Part shown: positions 9,443-17,328 of the stretch, piece by piece | How positions within the stretch are numbered: position 1 is the first letter of the stretch | Layout of the letters: each line of letters begins with the position of its first letter | From: Deltaproteobacteria bacterium | GTDB taxonomy: Bacteria; Desulfobacterota; Deferrisomatia; Deferrisomatales; Deferrisomataceae | Assembly (NCBI GenBank): GCA_013152215.1 | Contig: JAADGT010000330.1 | Span: 1 to 20,975 of the forward strand | Length of the DNA: 20,975 nt | Direction: 5' to 3' | Made by a program: the position numbers and the translations under genes | The notes under the pieces: generated by a model | The model's database searches: none | What the model saw: the letters and a program-made list of their open reading frames with translations, nothing else | What the model was told of the DNA's origin: nothing

Positions 9443-11850
9443 TCACCGGCCAGGCCCTGGACCGGGAGACCGGGGCGCCCCTTCCGGACACGGCCCTCAA
9501 GCTTGGGTTCCAGATCCGGGGATACCGGTGGTACCAGGAGGTGGTGACCGACGCGGCAGGGGCCTACCGGTTCGAGTACACCCCGCCCGCGGGGCTCAGC
9601 GGCGAGTTCATGATCTGGGCGGCCCATCCGGACGTGTACGACGCCATCGACCAGGACCGGTTCCGGTACTACCTGATGTATGCGATCCCGAGCCAGGGCG
9701 AGATCCGCACGGCCAAGGGCGACACCCTGGGGTTCAACATCGAGCTGTACAACCCGGGGGATCTTCCCTTGGACGGGTTCGTCCTCGAGTTTCGGGCCTA
9801 CACCGTGGACGCCGACGGCAACGAGACGGCCATCACCACCCTCCGGGGCGGGGCCAATTTGGTGGACTTCTCCCTGCCCGCGGGGTCCCGACGGAGGGTG
9901 AACCTCCAGATCGCGGCCGACCTGGGAGCTCCGGACTCGGCGTTCGTGGAGTACCGGTTCGTCTCTTCCCAGGGCTCCTCGGCCGTGTTCAGCGCGGCGG
10001 TGGAGCTGGCCGAGGCGATCCCCACCCTCACCGTGGAGACGCCCGGGGCGGGGTACGTGGACGCCAGCGTGGACCGAGGGGACCTGGTGAGCGTGCCGGT
10101 CTCCCTGCGGAACACCGGCCTTCGGCCCCTGGAGAACGCCGAGCTGATCCTGCCGGCCGATGTTCCGTGGATGACGGTGAACCTGCCCCGCGACGCGGAC
10201 GGAAGGGTCCGGCTGGGTACCATCGAGGTGGGTGAGGCCGTCACCTTCGACGTGGTGTTCAGCCCGCCCGAGGACGCGGCGTTTGGGTACCACACCGACC
10301 GGATCCGGATCACCGGAACGTTCCAGACCTCGGACGGTACCACGGCGGACGCCGCCCCGTTCGAGCTGGGGCTCTACGCCCTGGTGACCTCCGACCGCAC
10401 CGGAGCGGTCCAGTTCGTGGTCACCAACATCCTGGGCCAGCGGGTGGAGGGCGCCACCGTGCGCATGCGCCAGCCCGAGACCCGGCGGGAGATCGAGCCG
10501 GTGGAGACCGACGCCGACGGCGAGGTGGTGGTCTACGGGCTGCAGGAGGGGGACTGGTCCTACCAGGTGGTGGCGCCCGGCCACAAGACCGTGGCCGGCA
10601 CGGTCACCGTGGTGCCGGACCAGACCGTGGTGGAGGAGGTGTTCCCGGTCCGAAACCTGGTGACCATCAACTTCTCGGTGGTGCCGGTTCCGTACACCGA
10701 CCGTTACGAGATCAAGATCGAGCAGACCTTCGAGACCCACGTGCCCGTGGCCGTGCTCGTCATCGAGCCCACCAGCATGGAGTTCCGGGACGTCAAGCCG
10801 GGCTTCGAGGCGACCTTCACGGTCAAGGCGATGAACAAGGGCCTGATCAAGCTCCAGGACCTCACGATCCGCCCGGCCCAGGTGGGCGGATCCACGCTCC
10901 AGCCCCTGATCACGTACATTCCGGAGCTGGGACCCATGGAGACCGTGGAGATCCCGTTTCGGGTCGCGTACAACCCCGTGGGCACGCCGCCCGGAGGGTT
11001 CGGGAGCTGGCTCGACTGCACCACCGGCGGGTTCGGCGGCATGTTCGACGCGATCAACAACCTGATCAGCGCCTTCCGGGGCCGGACCTTCTGCGCGTTC
11101 ACCACGGAGGAGGCCCGGAACGCCCTGGGCGTGGCCGCGGGCCTGCTGGTGTTCATCCATGTCTGGAACGCACCCCGCGATCTGACCGGCCTCCTGTCCA
11201 ACGCGTTCATCTGCCTCGCCCAAGAGATCGGCGGCCTGTTCGGCGGGGGAGGTGGTGCCGGGGGGCCGGGGACCCCCCACACCGCTCCAGCGAGCCGTTT
11301 CACCGGCATACCGGCGTGCTTCGCCGGGGACACGCCGATACGCATGGCGGACGGGAGCGTCAAGCCGATCCAGGACATTCGGAAGGGCGACCGGGTCATG
11401 AGCGTGGACGGCACGCCCGCCCCGGTGGACAAAACCTACGTGCGCCGGGTGGAGGCCGTGCGGGAGCTCCGGTACCGACCCGCAGGTGGGGCGGCCGGGG
11501 TCAGGCGGCTCGTGACCACGGACGAGCACCGGTTCTGGGTGGCCGGAAAGGGCTGGACCCCTGCTCGGGTGCTCTCGTTCGGCGACGAGCTGGTGCTCTA
11601 CGGGGGCGGCCGGGCCGTGGTGGAGGCCAACGAGCGCATCGAGCGCCGGGCCAGGGTGTACAACCTGGACGTGGCCGGGTACCGCAGCTACTTCGCCAAC
11701 GACGCCCTGGTGCACCAGCGGTGCTGGGCGGGCGAGAACGATCTGATCACCTGGAAGCTCAGGCAGGAACTGGGTACTGCCACGGCCGTGCCCGCGGTTC
11801 GGATCACCGGGCCGGTTTCTCCGGCGGCGGCGGAGGAGGGGCAGCGATGA
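9172..11850 (+). CDS. C-terminal piece of the giant exoprotein, ending in a Hint domain
   Basis: This continues the upstream protein in the next frame after the C6 run at 9172-9177. The join reads naturally through GFPPTQVSGSDAFVRIAPGD and completes a CARDB-like module. The frame stays open upstream to a GTG at 9037, but that stretch is Gly/Arg-rich shadow sequence with no ribosome site. Later modules: a carboxypeptidase-regulatory-like domain (9400-9640), two NEW3/CARDB-like modules with LxNTGxxPLxNAxL-type strands (9690-10370), another regulatory-like domain (10380-10660), a further beta-sandwich (10670-10985), a Gly-rich stretch with moderately hydrophobic segments (10990-11280) and a Hint domain (11317-11718). 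About 43 residues follow, too few for a typical toxin domain. The stop overlaps the next gene by four bases. If the break were real, this piece would have no secretion signal. Confidence 0.85.
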   Translation, partial: PPTQVSGSDAFVRIAPGDQVCADVQVLVPEAIEPGATITFVGGVEQAGHRGGPAVPDALTGTMDSGITLSEYYGTAQADQDLYADGETVVITGQALDRETGAPLPDTALKLGFQIRGYRWYQEVVTDAAGAYRFEYTPPAGLSGEFMIWAAHPDVYDAIDQDRFRYYLMYAIPSQGEIRTAKGDTLGFNIELYNPGDLPLDGFVLEFRAYTVDADGNETAITTLRGGANLVDFSLPAGSRRRVNLQIAADLGAPDSAFVEYRFVSSQGSSAVFSAAVELAEAIPTLTVETPGAGYVDASVDRGDLVSVPVSLRNTGLRPLENAELILPADVPWMTVNLPRDADGRVRLGTIEVGEAVTFDVVFSPPEDAAFGYHTDRIRITGTFQTSDGTTADAAPFELGLYALVTSDRTGAVQFVVTNILGQRVEGATVRMRQPETRREIEPVETDADGEVVVYGLQEGDWSYQVVAPGHKTVAGTVTVVPDQTVVEEVFPVRNLVTINFSVVPVPYTDRYEIKIEQTFETHVPVAVLVIEPTSMEFRDVKPGFEATFTVKAMNKGLIKLQDLTIRPAQVGGSTLQPLITYIPELGPMETVEIPFRVAYNPVGTPPGGFGSWLDCTTGGFGGMFDAINNLISAFRGRTFCAFTTEEARNALGVAAGLLVFIHVWNAPRDLTGLLSNAFICLAQEIGGLFGGGGGAGGPGTPHTAPASRFTGIPACFAGDTPIRMADGSVKPIQDIRKGDRVMSVDGTPAPVDKTYVRRVEAVRELRYRPAGGAAGVRRLVTTDEHRFWVAGKGWTPARVLSFGDELVLYGGGRAVVEANERIERRARVYNLDVAGYRSYFANDALVHQRCWAGENDLITWKLRQELGTATAVPAVRITGPVSPAAAEEGQR
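11317..11718 (+). other. Hint (hedgehog/intein-type) autoprocessing domain
   Basis: The 134-residue domain starts with CFAGDTPIRMADGSVKPI, has the KGDRVMSVDG turn and a block-B T-D-E-H motif (His at 11527, in LVTTDEHRFWVAGKGW). It ends with VYNLDVAGYRSYFANDALVH followed by Gln. Known Hint domains use the first Cys for an N-S acyl shift, the TxxH His to promote it and a final His-Asn to cleave the C-side bond. Here Cys, T..H and the penultimate His are present, but the last residue is Gln rather than Asn. N-side cleavage therefore looks possible and C-side cleavage less certain. Confidence 0.85.
11832..11841 (+). promoter_or_regulatory. Strong Shine-Dalgarno for the gene starting at 11847
   Basis: The purine run GGAGGAGGGG ends five bases before the ATG. 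It lies inside the last codons of the upstream gene and supports the ATGA-overlap start over the in-frame ATG at 11859. Confidence 0.75.
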
Positions 11851-14800
11851 GGGCGACCATGCAGAAGATGGGTGTCGGTACGGCGTGCCTCGCAGCGCTC
11901 CTGCTCCTCTGGGCCCTCCCGGCCCGGGCGGCACAGCAGTTCCAGGGCGTGTGCGCGGTGGTGAAGATCGAGATCCTCCAAGAGCTGACCCTGGAGCGGA
12001 TCGGGTTCCTGGCCACGCTCGAGATCACGAACAACGAGGTGGATGCGAGCATCACGGACTTTTCGGCGGAGCTCACCTTCGAGAACCCGAAGCTCTCCAC
12101 CGAGGAGGAGGTGAACGACGCGTCGGACCTCTTCTTCGTACAACCGCCCAAGCTGACCGGGATCGACGGGATCGACGGCACCGGGGTGATTCGGCCCGGC
12201 CAGACCGCCCGGATCGAGTGGTTCATCATTCCCAAGATCGCGGCCGGCGGCACCACACCCGACGGGGTGGCCTACCGAGTGGGCGCCCGGCTGGCCGGAT
12301 CGCTCAACGGCGAGCCCATCCCGCCGGAGCTCCTGGAGGTCATTCCGGACACGATCACGGTGAAGCCCGAGCCCCAGCTCGAGATCACCTACTTCCAGCC
12401 CCGCGACGTGCAGGGCGACGATCCCTTCACCCCGGACGTGGTGGAGACGCCCATCCCGTTCACCTTGGGGGTGCTGGTGAAGAACGCGGGGTACGGCCCG
12501 GCCCGGAAGGTCCGGGTGGTCTCCCAGCAGCCCAGGATCGTGGAGAACCGGCAGCGGCTGCTGCTGGTGGCCCAGCTCATCGGCGCCCGGGTGGACGACG
12601 ATCCCTTGGATCGGGCCTCCCTCACCATCGAGCTGGGCGACATCCAGCCGGGCCAGTGCCGCAAGGGCGCCTGGGACATGATCACCTCGCTCTCGGGTGA
12701 GTTCGTGGAGTTCCGAGCCTCGTACACCCATGCCTCGGAGCTGGGCGGCCGGGAGACCTCGATCATCAAGTCCCTGGACGCCTACTTCATCGCCCACGAG
12801 GTGTTGAACGACCAGCCCGGCCGGGATGAGCTTCTGGACTTCTTGGCCGACACCGTGCCCGACCCGGAGAACATTCCGGACTTCATGTACGAGACCGATT
12901 GCAACGTGGTCCCAGTGAACCGGCTCACGGATGTGGAGGTGGTCTCGTACGACGGCGCCAAGGCCGTGGTGCGGGTGAACGCGGACTTCGAGAACTGGGT
13001 GTACGTGCGGCTGGATGACCCGGCCCAGGCCCGCTACCCCATCGCCCGGGTGGAGCGCTCGGACGGCAAGGTCTTGAGCGGCCACAATGTGTGGACGAAC
13101 GTGCGTTACCGCCGCTCCGACAACGCCCGGCTGGCCTACCTCAACATCTTCGACTTCGTGGGGCTGGGCACGTACGAGTACACGGTGTACTACCAGCCGC
13201 CGGAGTCGGACACGGCACCCCCGGTGACCGAGCTCTACTTCGCGGGCCCTGTGGAGAGGGCGGGCGGAGTCGCCTACATCACGCCGGACACCCAGCTCTA
13301 TTTCATCGCCGAGGACGAGTCCACCGTGGCCACGTACTACCGGCTGGACGCCGAGCCGGACTTCCGGCCCGCTTACCCGTTCCGGATCACCGACCCGGGC
13401 ACCCACACCGTGACCTTCTACTCCCAGGACGTGTTCGGCAACCGGGAGCCGGACCGCACGGCCACCCTGGTGGTGGCCGGCGGCCCGCCCCGCATCGCGG
13501 GGTTCTCGGCGGACACGGACCGGATCGTGTTCGCGGGCGACGCCCTGACCGTCCGATCCACGGAGATGGGCATCACGTTCGAGCCCGAGGGTGAGGGCGG
13601 CGCGCTCACGGCCGAGGCCCAGGTGTACCGAGGTGCCTACGGCTGGGTCACGGTGACGGGGGTTCCGGTGTCGCCCACCCCGGCCACGGACGCCATGCTC
13701 ACGGTGGGCGGCGAGAACGTGGACTTCTACCGGTACCGGGTGGGCGGAGGAGGGTGGAGCACGGAGCTGCCGGTCTCGGAGCCCCTCGCCCTCACGGGCC
13801 TTTCGGGGACGGTGAGCGTATCGGTTCTGGGCCGGAGCGCCCATGGCGAGTACCCGGCCGAGGACCAGGCGGTGACCGTGTCCTGGACCGTATCGGACAC
13901 GGCCGAGCCGGTGCAGGCCCACGGGGTGCCCTCCACGCCCACGCGGACCACCTCGGCAGAGCTTCGGTTCACGGGCTTTCCCTACTACTGCTACCGCGTG
14001 GACGGAGGCGGGTACGCCCCGGCCGCAGAGGCCGACGCGATCGGCCTGGAGCGGTTGTCAGAGGGCGACCACGTGGTGGAGGTGCTGCCCCGGACCGGAG
14101 CCGCGGAGGCGTGCCCCGGTGACGAGCCCGGCTACGCCGCACGATGGCGGGTGGATCCCGACTACGGGTGGCGGTTCCCGGTCTCGGAGCGGGTGCGGCA
14201 GGTGGACCTGGGCGGAGTGGGGCCGGGGTCGGTCTCGTTCGTGTGGGACGGCCGCGACGGGGCCGGCGCCGTGGTCCCGCCGGGCTGGTACACGGTACAG
14301 GTGTGGGTTCGCGACGCCTTGGGCCAGGCCACCAGCGCGGTGCGGCTGGTGGAGGTGGGCGAGATGCTCCCGGACGGTGCGGCCCTGGTGGGGGGAGGGC
14401 TCCAGACGCGGCCCGATGCGGCCGGCCGGTGGGTGGTGTGGCAGGAACAGCGCTCCGACGGCAACTGGGACGTGCGGGCCGTGGAGCTCGGGGCCGCGGC
14501 CTCGACCCCGACCTGGGTCACCTCGGACACCCGGGACCAGGAGCGGCCCCGCACGGACGGCCGATGGGTGGTGTGGCAGGACCGCGGGCCGGACGGCTCT
14601 TGGGACGTCCGGGCGTGGGAGTTTGGAAGCCCGGATCCCCCGGTGGCGGTCACCGACACCCCGGGCGTGGACGAGACCCGGCCCGACGTGGACTGGCCCT
14701 GGGTGGTGTATCAGCGGCGGCCCGCCGGCGATCCGGATGCGACCTGGCAGGTCTGGGCCCACAACCTGATCACGGGAGATGCGGGGCCGGTGGACCCCAC

Positions 14801-15833
14801 GAGCCAGGACCAGAAGGATCCGGCGGTGCAGGCCGGCCGCGTGGTGTGGCAGGACCTGCGGGACGTGGGCAACGGCGAGATCTACCTGATGGACCTGGAG
14901 GAGGGCACCTCGTCCGTGCGGCTGACCCACGACCCGGGCGGGCAGTTCCATCCGGACCTCTTCGGCGACTGGGTGGTGTGGGAGGACAACCGGAACCTCC
15001 AGGTGGACCTGTACGGGTTCGACCTCCTCAAGGGGGCCGAGGTGCGTCTCACGGACACCCCCTTCGACGAGGCCTTCCCGCGGGTGAACGGGCCGTGGGT
15101 GGTCTACGCCGAGGACTCGGCGGGGGAGACCCGGAACAACCTGCGGGTCCTGAGCCTGTGGAACCGGGCGAGCGTACAGCTCACCAACGCATCGTCCGAC
15201 AAGGCCACGCCCGTCATGGCCTCGGGCTGGGTGGTGTGGGCCGATGACCGGAGTGGGCTGTGGCAGGTGATGAGCGCGGCCCTCCCCGACCTCCAGGCCG
15301 TGTTCGACAACCGCAACCTCGTGGCGGTGACGCCGGACATGGCGGCCCGTCAGGGCACGGCGTTTGCGCTGCTGGAACGCTGGCACGGAGAGGCCGGGGT
15401 GTCCGAGGTCACCCGGTACGCCTCCCTCCTCCCCGAGCCGGTGGCCGAGACCGCCCGGTGGGAGGGGTCCGGCCCAGTGGGTGTGAACTTCGCGCTGGAG
15501 CCCGGCTCGTTCCTGTGGGTCGGGTTCGACGAGACGCGCATCCTGGACCTGGGCGTGGCCGTGTGCGGCGCGGTCGACCTGGGAGCGGGCGTGAACGTGG
15601 TGAGCTACACCTGCTTTCCGGACGGATACACGGCCTACCGGCTGATCCGGGACCTCGGGCCGGAGAACGTCTCCGCGGTGCGTGTGCTGGACGCCGGCTC
15701 GGGGCGGTGGCTCGTGGCCGCGGTGGAGGCCGGAGAGGTGTTGGGAGACGACTTCCCCATTCCGCGGGTGGCCGTGGTCATGCTGGACATGGCCCAGGCC
15801 GTGGCCGCGTGGCAGCCCGGAGGGACACCATGA
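11847..15833 (+). CDS. Secreted Ig/CARDB-like protein with FlgD-type Ig domain and seven-blade beta-propeller
   Basis: The protein has 1,328 residues. A Sec signal peptide (hydrophobic core 12-24) is followed by PARAA, with cleavage near residue 28. A beta-sandwich follows (30-175), then a CARDB-like module (177-300), a segment to about 450, an Ig or chitobiase-C-like domain (455-545, ending FYSQDVFGN), further Ig-like sequence, an FlgD-like Ig domain (772-839, with FVWDGRDGAGAVVPPGWYTV), seven propeller blades (852-1149) and a C-terminal domain (1152-1328). The C-terminal domain has two strand pairs with G-x-N-V-V-S-Y-like signatures and two cysteines. The start is fixed by the signal peptide, strong ribosome site and ATGA overlap with the previous stop. 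The frame runs further upstream, but that is shadow. It is probably extracellular or periplasmic, with a binding or scaffold role inferred from the folds. There is no catalytic motif. Confidence 0.92.
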   Translation: MRATMQKMGVGTACLAALLLLWALPARAAQQFQGVCAVVKIEILQELTLERIGFLATLEITNNEVDASITDFSAELTFENPKLSTEEEVNDASDLFFVQPPKLTGIDGIDGTGVIRPGQTARIEWFIIPKIAAGGTTPDGVAYRVGARLAGSLNGEPIPPELLEVIPDTITVKPEPQLEITYFQPRDVQGDDPFTPDVVETPIPFTLGVLVKNAGYGPARKVRVVSQQPRIVENRQRLLLVAQLIGARVDDDPLDRASLTIELGDIQPGQCRKGAWDMITSLSGEFVEFRASYTHASELGGRETSIIKSLDAYFIAHEVLNDQPGRDELLDFLADTVPDPENIPDFMYETDCNVVPVNRLTDVEVVSYDGAKAVVRVNADFENWVYVRLDDPAQARYPIARVERSDGKVLSGHNVWTNVRYRRSDNARLAYLNIFDFVGLGTYEYTVYYQPPESDTAPPVTELYFAGPVERAGGVAYITPDTQLYFIAEDESTVATYYRLDAEPDFRPAYPFRITDPGTHTVTFYSQDVFGNREPDRTATLVVAGGPPRIAGFSADTDRIVFAGDALTVRSTEMGITFEPEGEGGALTAEAQVYRGAYGWVTVTGVPVSPTPATDAMLTVGGENVDFYRYRVGGGGWSTELPVSEPLALTGLSGTVSVSVLGRSAHGEYPAEDQAVTVSWTVSDTAEPVQAHGVPSTPTRTTSAELRFTGFPYYCYRVDGGGYAPAAEADAIGLERLSEGDHVVEVLPRTGAAEACPGDEPGYAARWRVDPDYGWRFPVSERVRQVDLGGVGPGSVSFVWDGRDGAGAVVPPGWYTVQVWVRDALGQATSAVRLVEVGEMLPDGAALVGGGLQTRPDAAGRWVVWQEQRSDGNWDVRAVELGAAASTPTWVTSDTRDQERPRTDGRWVVWQDRGPDGSWDVRAWEFGSPDPPVAVTDTPGVDETRPDVDWPWVVYQRRPAGDPDATWQVWAHNLITGDAGPVDPTSQDQKDPAVQAGRVVWQDLRDVGNGEIYLMDLEEGTSSVRLTHDPGGQFHPDLFGDWVVWEDNRNLQVDLYGFDLLKGAEVRLTDTPFDEAFPRVNGPWVVYAEDSAGETRNNLRVLSLWNRASVQLTNASSDKATPVMASGWVVWADDRSGLWQVMSAALPDLQAVFDNRNLVAVTPDMAARQGTAFALLERWHGEAGVSEVTRYASLLPEPVAETARWEGSGPVGVNFALEPGSFLWVGFDETRILDLGVAVCGAVDLGAGVNVVSYTCFPDGYTAYRLIRDLGPENVSAVRVLDAGSGRWLVAAVEAGEVLGDDFPIPRVAVVMLDMAQAVAAWQPGGTP
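14160..14360 (+). other. FlgD-type Ig-like domain
   Basis: The segment has a V-R-x-V-x-L strand, then WDGRDGAGAVVPPGWYTVQV and a closing VxVGE strand. This is the standard signature of the FlgD Ig-like family, which also occurs at the C-termini of many secreted repeat proteins. Here it sits internally, immediately before the propeller. Confidence 0.8.
14400..15290 (+). repeat. Seven tandem TolB-like beta-propeller blades
   Basis: The core W-V-V-W/Y (then D/E, R, G and a hydrophobic strand) recurs at 14430, 14565, 14700, 14838, 14970, 15096 and 15228, with 42-46 residues per blade. In blade 4 the leading Trp is replaced by Arg (GRVVWQDLRDVGNGEIYLMD). The count of seven suits one closed propeller. 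Such propellers bind proteins or ligands; the target is not evident. Confidence 0.82.
15819..15824 (+). promoter_or_regulatory. Shine-Dalgarno for the rhodanese gene
   Basis: GGAGGG lies five bases upstream of the ATG at 15830, within the last codons of the preceding gene. It supports this start over the much longer open frame that continues upstream. Confidence 0.7.
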
Positions 15834-16576
15834 GATCCGCAAACATCGGACGGGCGGTGATCGCCGCTCTCCTGGTGGCGACGGCCGCAGGTGCGGCCCT
15901 GGCCATGGACGCGGCGGAGTTGCGGCAGGCCCTGGAGGCGGGGGACCGGCTCACGGTCATCGACGTCCGGCCCAACAAGGCGTTCCGCGAGGCCCACATC
16001 CCGGGCGCCATCAACGTGCCGGCCCCGGTGCTGCCCCGGAAGCGGCTGCCGCCCCTGGGTCGGGTGGTGGTGTGCGGCGACGGGCTGCGGCCGGACGTGA
16101 CCTCCGGGGCGGTGGAAGAGCTGAACCGCCGGCCGGGAATCCGGGCCGAGGCGCTGGAGGGCGGCTTCGGTGCGTGGGAGGCCATGGGCCTGGCCTCCAC
16201 CCGGACGCCGGGCACGGAGCGGGCCGCCATTCGCCAGCTGGCGTTCGGCGAGCTGCGCAGGATGGTGGAGGCGGGCGCCGATGTGATGCTCGTGGACCTG
16301 CGGGGCGGCGGCTCCGGCGTGGGGAGTGGTTGGGACCTGGGGGAGGCGTTTCCCGGCGCCCAGGTGAGCTCCGGCCGACCGGCGGGTGAGCCCGACCCCC
16401 GTACCCTGTACGTGCTGGTGGACGACGGAGACGGGTCGGCCGACTCCGTGGCGTTGCGGCTGCGCGCCGCCGGGTACCGCAGGGTGGCCGTGCTGGCGGG
16501 CGGCGCCATCGCACTGGAGCGGCAGGGGCGTTCCTCCATCGAGACCCGGACCTTCTACATGAAGGAGGGACCGTGA
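15830..16576 (+). CDS. Exported tandem rhodanese-domain protein
   Basis: The protein has 248 residues. A signal peptide (hydrophobic segment about 9-24, ending GAALA) predicts export. Rhodanese domain 1 (about 26-125) has the LTVIDVRPNKAFREAHIPGA signature, the active-site loop VVVCGDGLRPD with Cys82 and the closing LEGGFGAWEAMG. Domain 2 (about 136-235) keeps the fold (VMLVDLRGG, then GYRRVAVLAGGAIALE), but its loop reads VDDGDGSAD with no cysteine, so it is probably non-catalytic. Rhodaneses move sulfane sulfur through a Cys persulfide; the physiological donor and acceptor here are unknown. The gene is coupled to both neighbours by 4-base overlaps. An exported two-domain rhodanese inside an operon of giant surface proteins is unexpected, and a sulfur or redox link is inference. 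Confidence 0.92.
   Translation: MRSANIGRAVIAALLVATAAGAALAMDAAELRQALEAGDRLTVIDVRPNKAFREAHIPGAINVPAPVLPRKRLPPLGRVVVCGDGLRPDVTSGAVEELNRRPGIRAEALEGGFGAWEAMGLASTRTPGTERAAIRQLAFGELRRMVEAGADVMLVDLRGGGSGVGSGWDLGEAFPGAQVSSGRPAGEPDPRTLYVLVDDGDGSADSVALRLRAAGYRRVAVLAGGAIALERQGRSSIETRTFYMKEGP
16562..16569 (+). promoter_or_regulatory. Shine-Dalgarno for the metalloprotease gene
   Basis: AAGGAGGG lies just upstream of the GTG at 16573, inside the end of the rhodanese gene. Spacing is short at three to four bases. It supports the GTG start, for which no in-frame ATG alternative exists nearby. Confidence 0.7.
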
Positions 16577-17328
16577 TCGGGAGCCGTGGACTCCACCTGG
16601 GGGCAGGGGGGCGGCCGGACCCCGGGAAGTGGGGGCGGGGGGGTGCCGTGGCCGTGCTGGCTGCCGGCCTCTTTCTGCTCTGTGGAAGCGCCGCAGCCGG
16701 GCCCCCGGCCCCTGGGTGGCAGACCCTGTCGGGCCGGATCGAGGGGGTGCGGGGAAGCTCGTGGCGCTGGGCCTTCGACGTGGCCGTGGACTCCCGCGCG
16801 GTACGGATACGCGTGGCCGTGCACCCCGTGGCCGCGGGCGGGGTGAGCCGGGTCGAGCTGGAACGGGCCGTCCAGGCCTGGGGGCCGGGGGTGGAGCGGA
16901 TCTGGAGCACGGGGTGGGCCATCGAGACCCCGGACGGCCGGCGTCGCCCGGTGGTCCTCGACCTGGAGTTCACGCCGCGCGGTTACCACCACGAGGTCGT
17001 GGTCTCCCGCAGCGGGGGGCGGGTGGACCAGGTCCACTGGCGCCTGGGCGACGGCGTGCCCGTGATCGCCCACGAGGTGGGGCACATGCTGGGCCTTTAC
17101 GACGAGTACCGGGGCGGCGCGCACGTGCCCGGGGTCCCTGTGGACGACCCGGCGAGCGTAATGGCCTCGGGCGGGGGAAGGGGTGCGGTTAGGGCCAGGC
17201 ACCTGGAACGGGTGCTCGATTGGTTCCGCCGGCACTTCGGAAGCGAAGCACGACTGGTCCCGTCCGGTTCCGGCCACGGCACCGTGGCCCGCTCCACACA
17301 CCCGTTCGCACGATGGGGTGAACCATGA
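16573..17328 (+). CDS. Exported metzincin-like zinc metalloprotease
   Basis: The 251-residue product has a basic N-region, a hydrophobic core (about 24-41) and SAAAG as a probable signal cleavage site. The catalytic motif HEVGHMLGLYDEY is present: His167 and His171 as zinc ligands, Glu168 as the base and Asp177 as a likely third ligand, matching the HExxHxxGxxD form known from snapalysin-type proteases. Met197 in ASVMASGGG fits a Met-turn. The region between the signal and the motif contains a beta-strand-rich stretch (about 75-145) that could be the N-terminal half of the catalytic domain. The translation start is GTG, overlapping the rhodanese stop (GTGA). It may process the large repeat proteins of the same operon, but the sequence does not show this. 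Confidence 0.85.
   Translation: MIGSRGLHLGAGGRPDPGKWGRGGAVAVLAAGLFLLCGSAAAGPPAPGWQTLSGRIEGVRGSSWRWAFDVAVDSRAVRIRVAVHPVAAGGVSRVELERAVQAWGPGVERIWSTGWAIETPDGRRRPVVLDLEFTPRGYHHEVVVSRSGGRVDQVHWRLGDGVPVIAHEVGHMLGLYDEYRGGAHVPGVPVDDPASVMASGGGRGAVRARHLERVLDWFRRHFGSEARLVPSGSGHGTVARSTHPFARWGEP
17315..17321 (+). promoter_or_regulatory. Weak Shine-Dalgarno-like sequence before the gene at 17325
   Basis: GGGGTGA ends three bases before the ATG and matches the anti-Shine-Dalgarno poorly. Initiation here may depend largely on reinitiation by ribosomes ending the upstream gene at the ATGA overlap. Confidence 0.4.

Noticed and set aside
11316..11846. Upstream extension of the propeller protein within the Hint-coding region
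   Set aside because: The extension overlaps the well-conserved Hint domain in another frame and lacks a signal peptide, whereas ATG 11847 has a strong ribosome site and signal peptide.
11317..11850. Polymorphic toxin with C-terminal effector after the Hint domain
   Set aside because: Only about 43 residues follow the Hint domain and no immunity-like gene follows; the next gene encodes a large secreted repeat protein.
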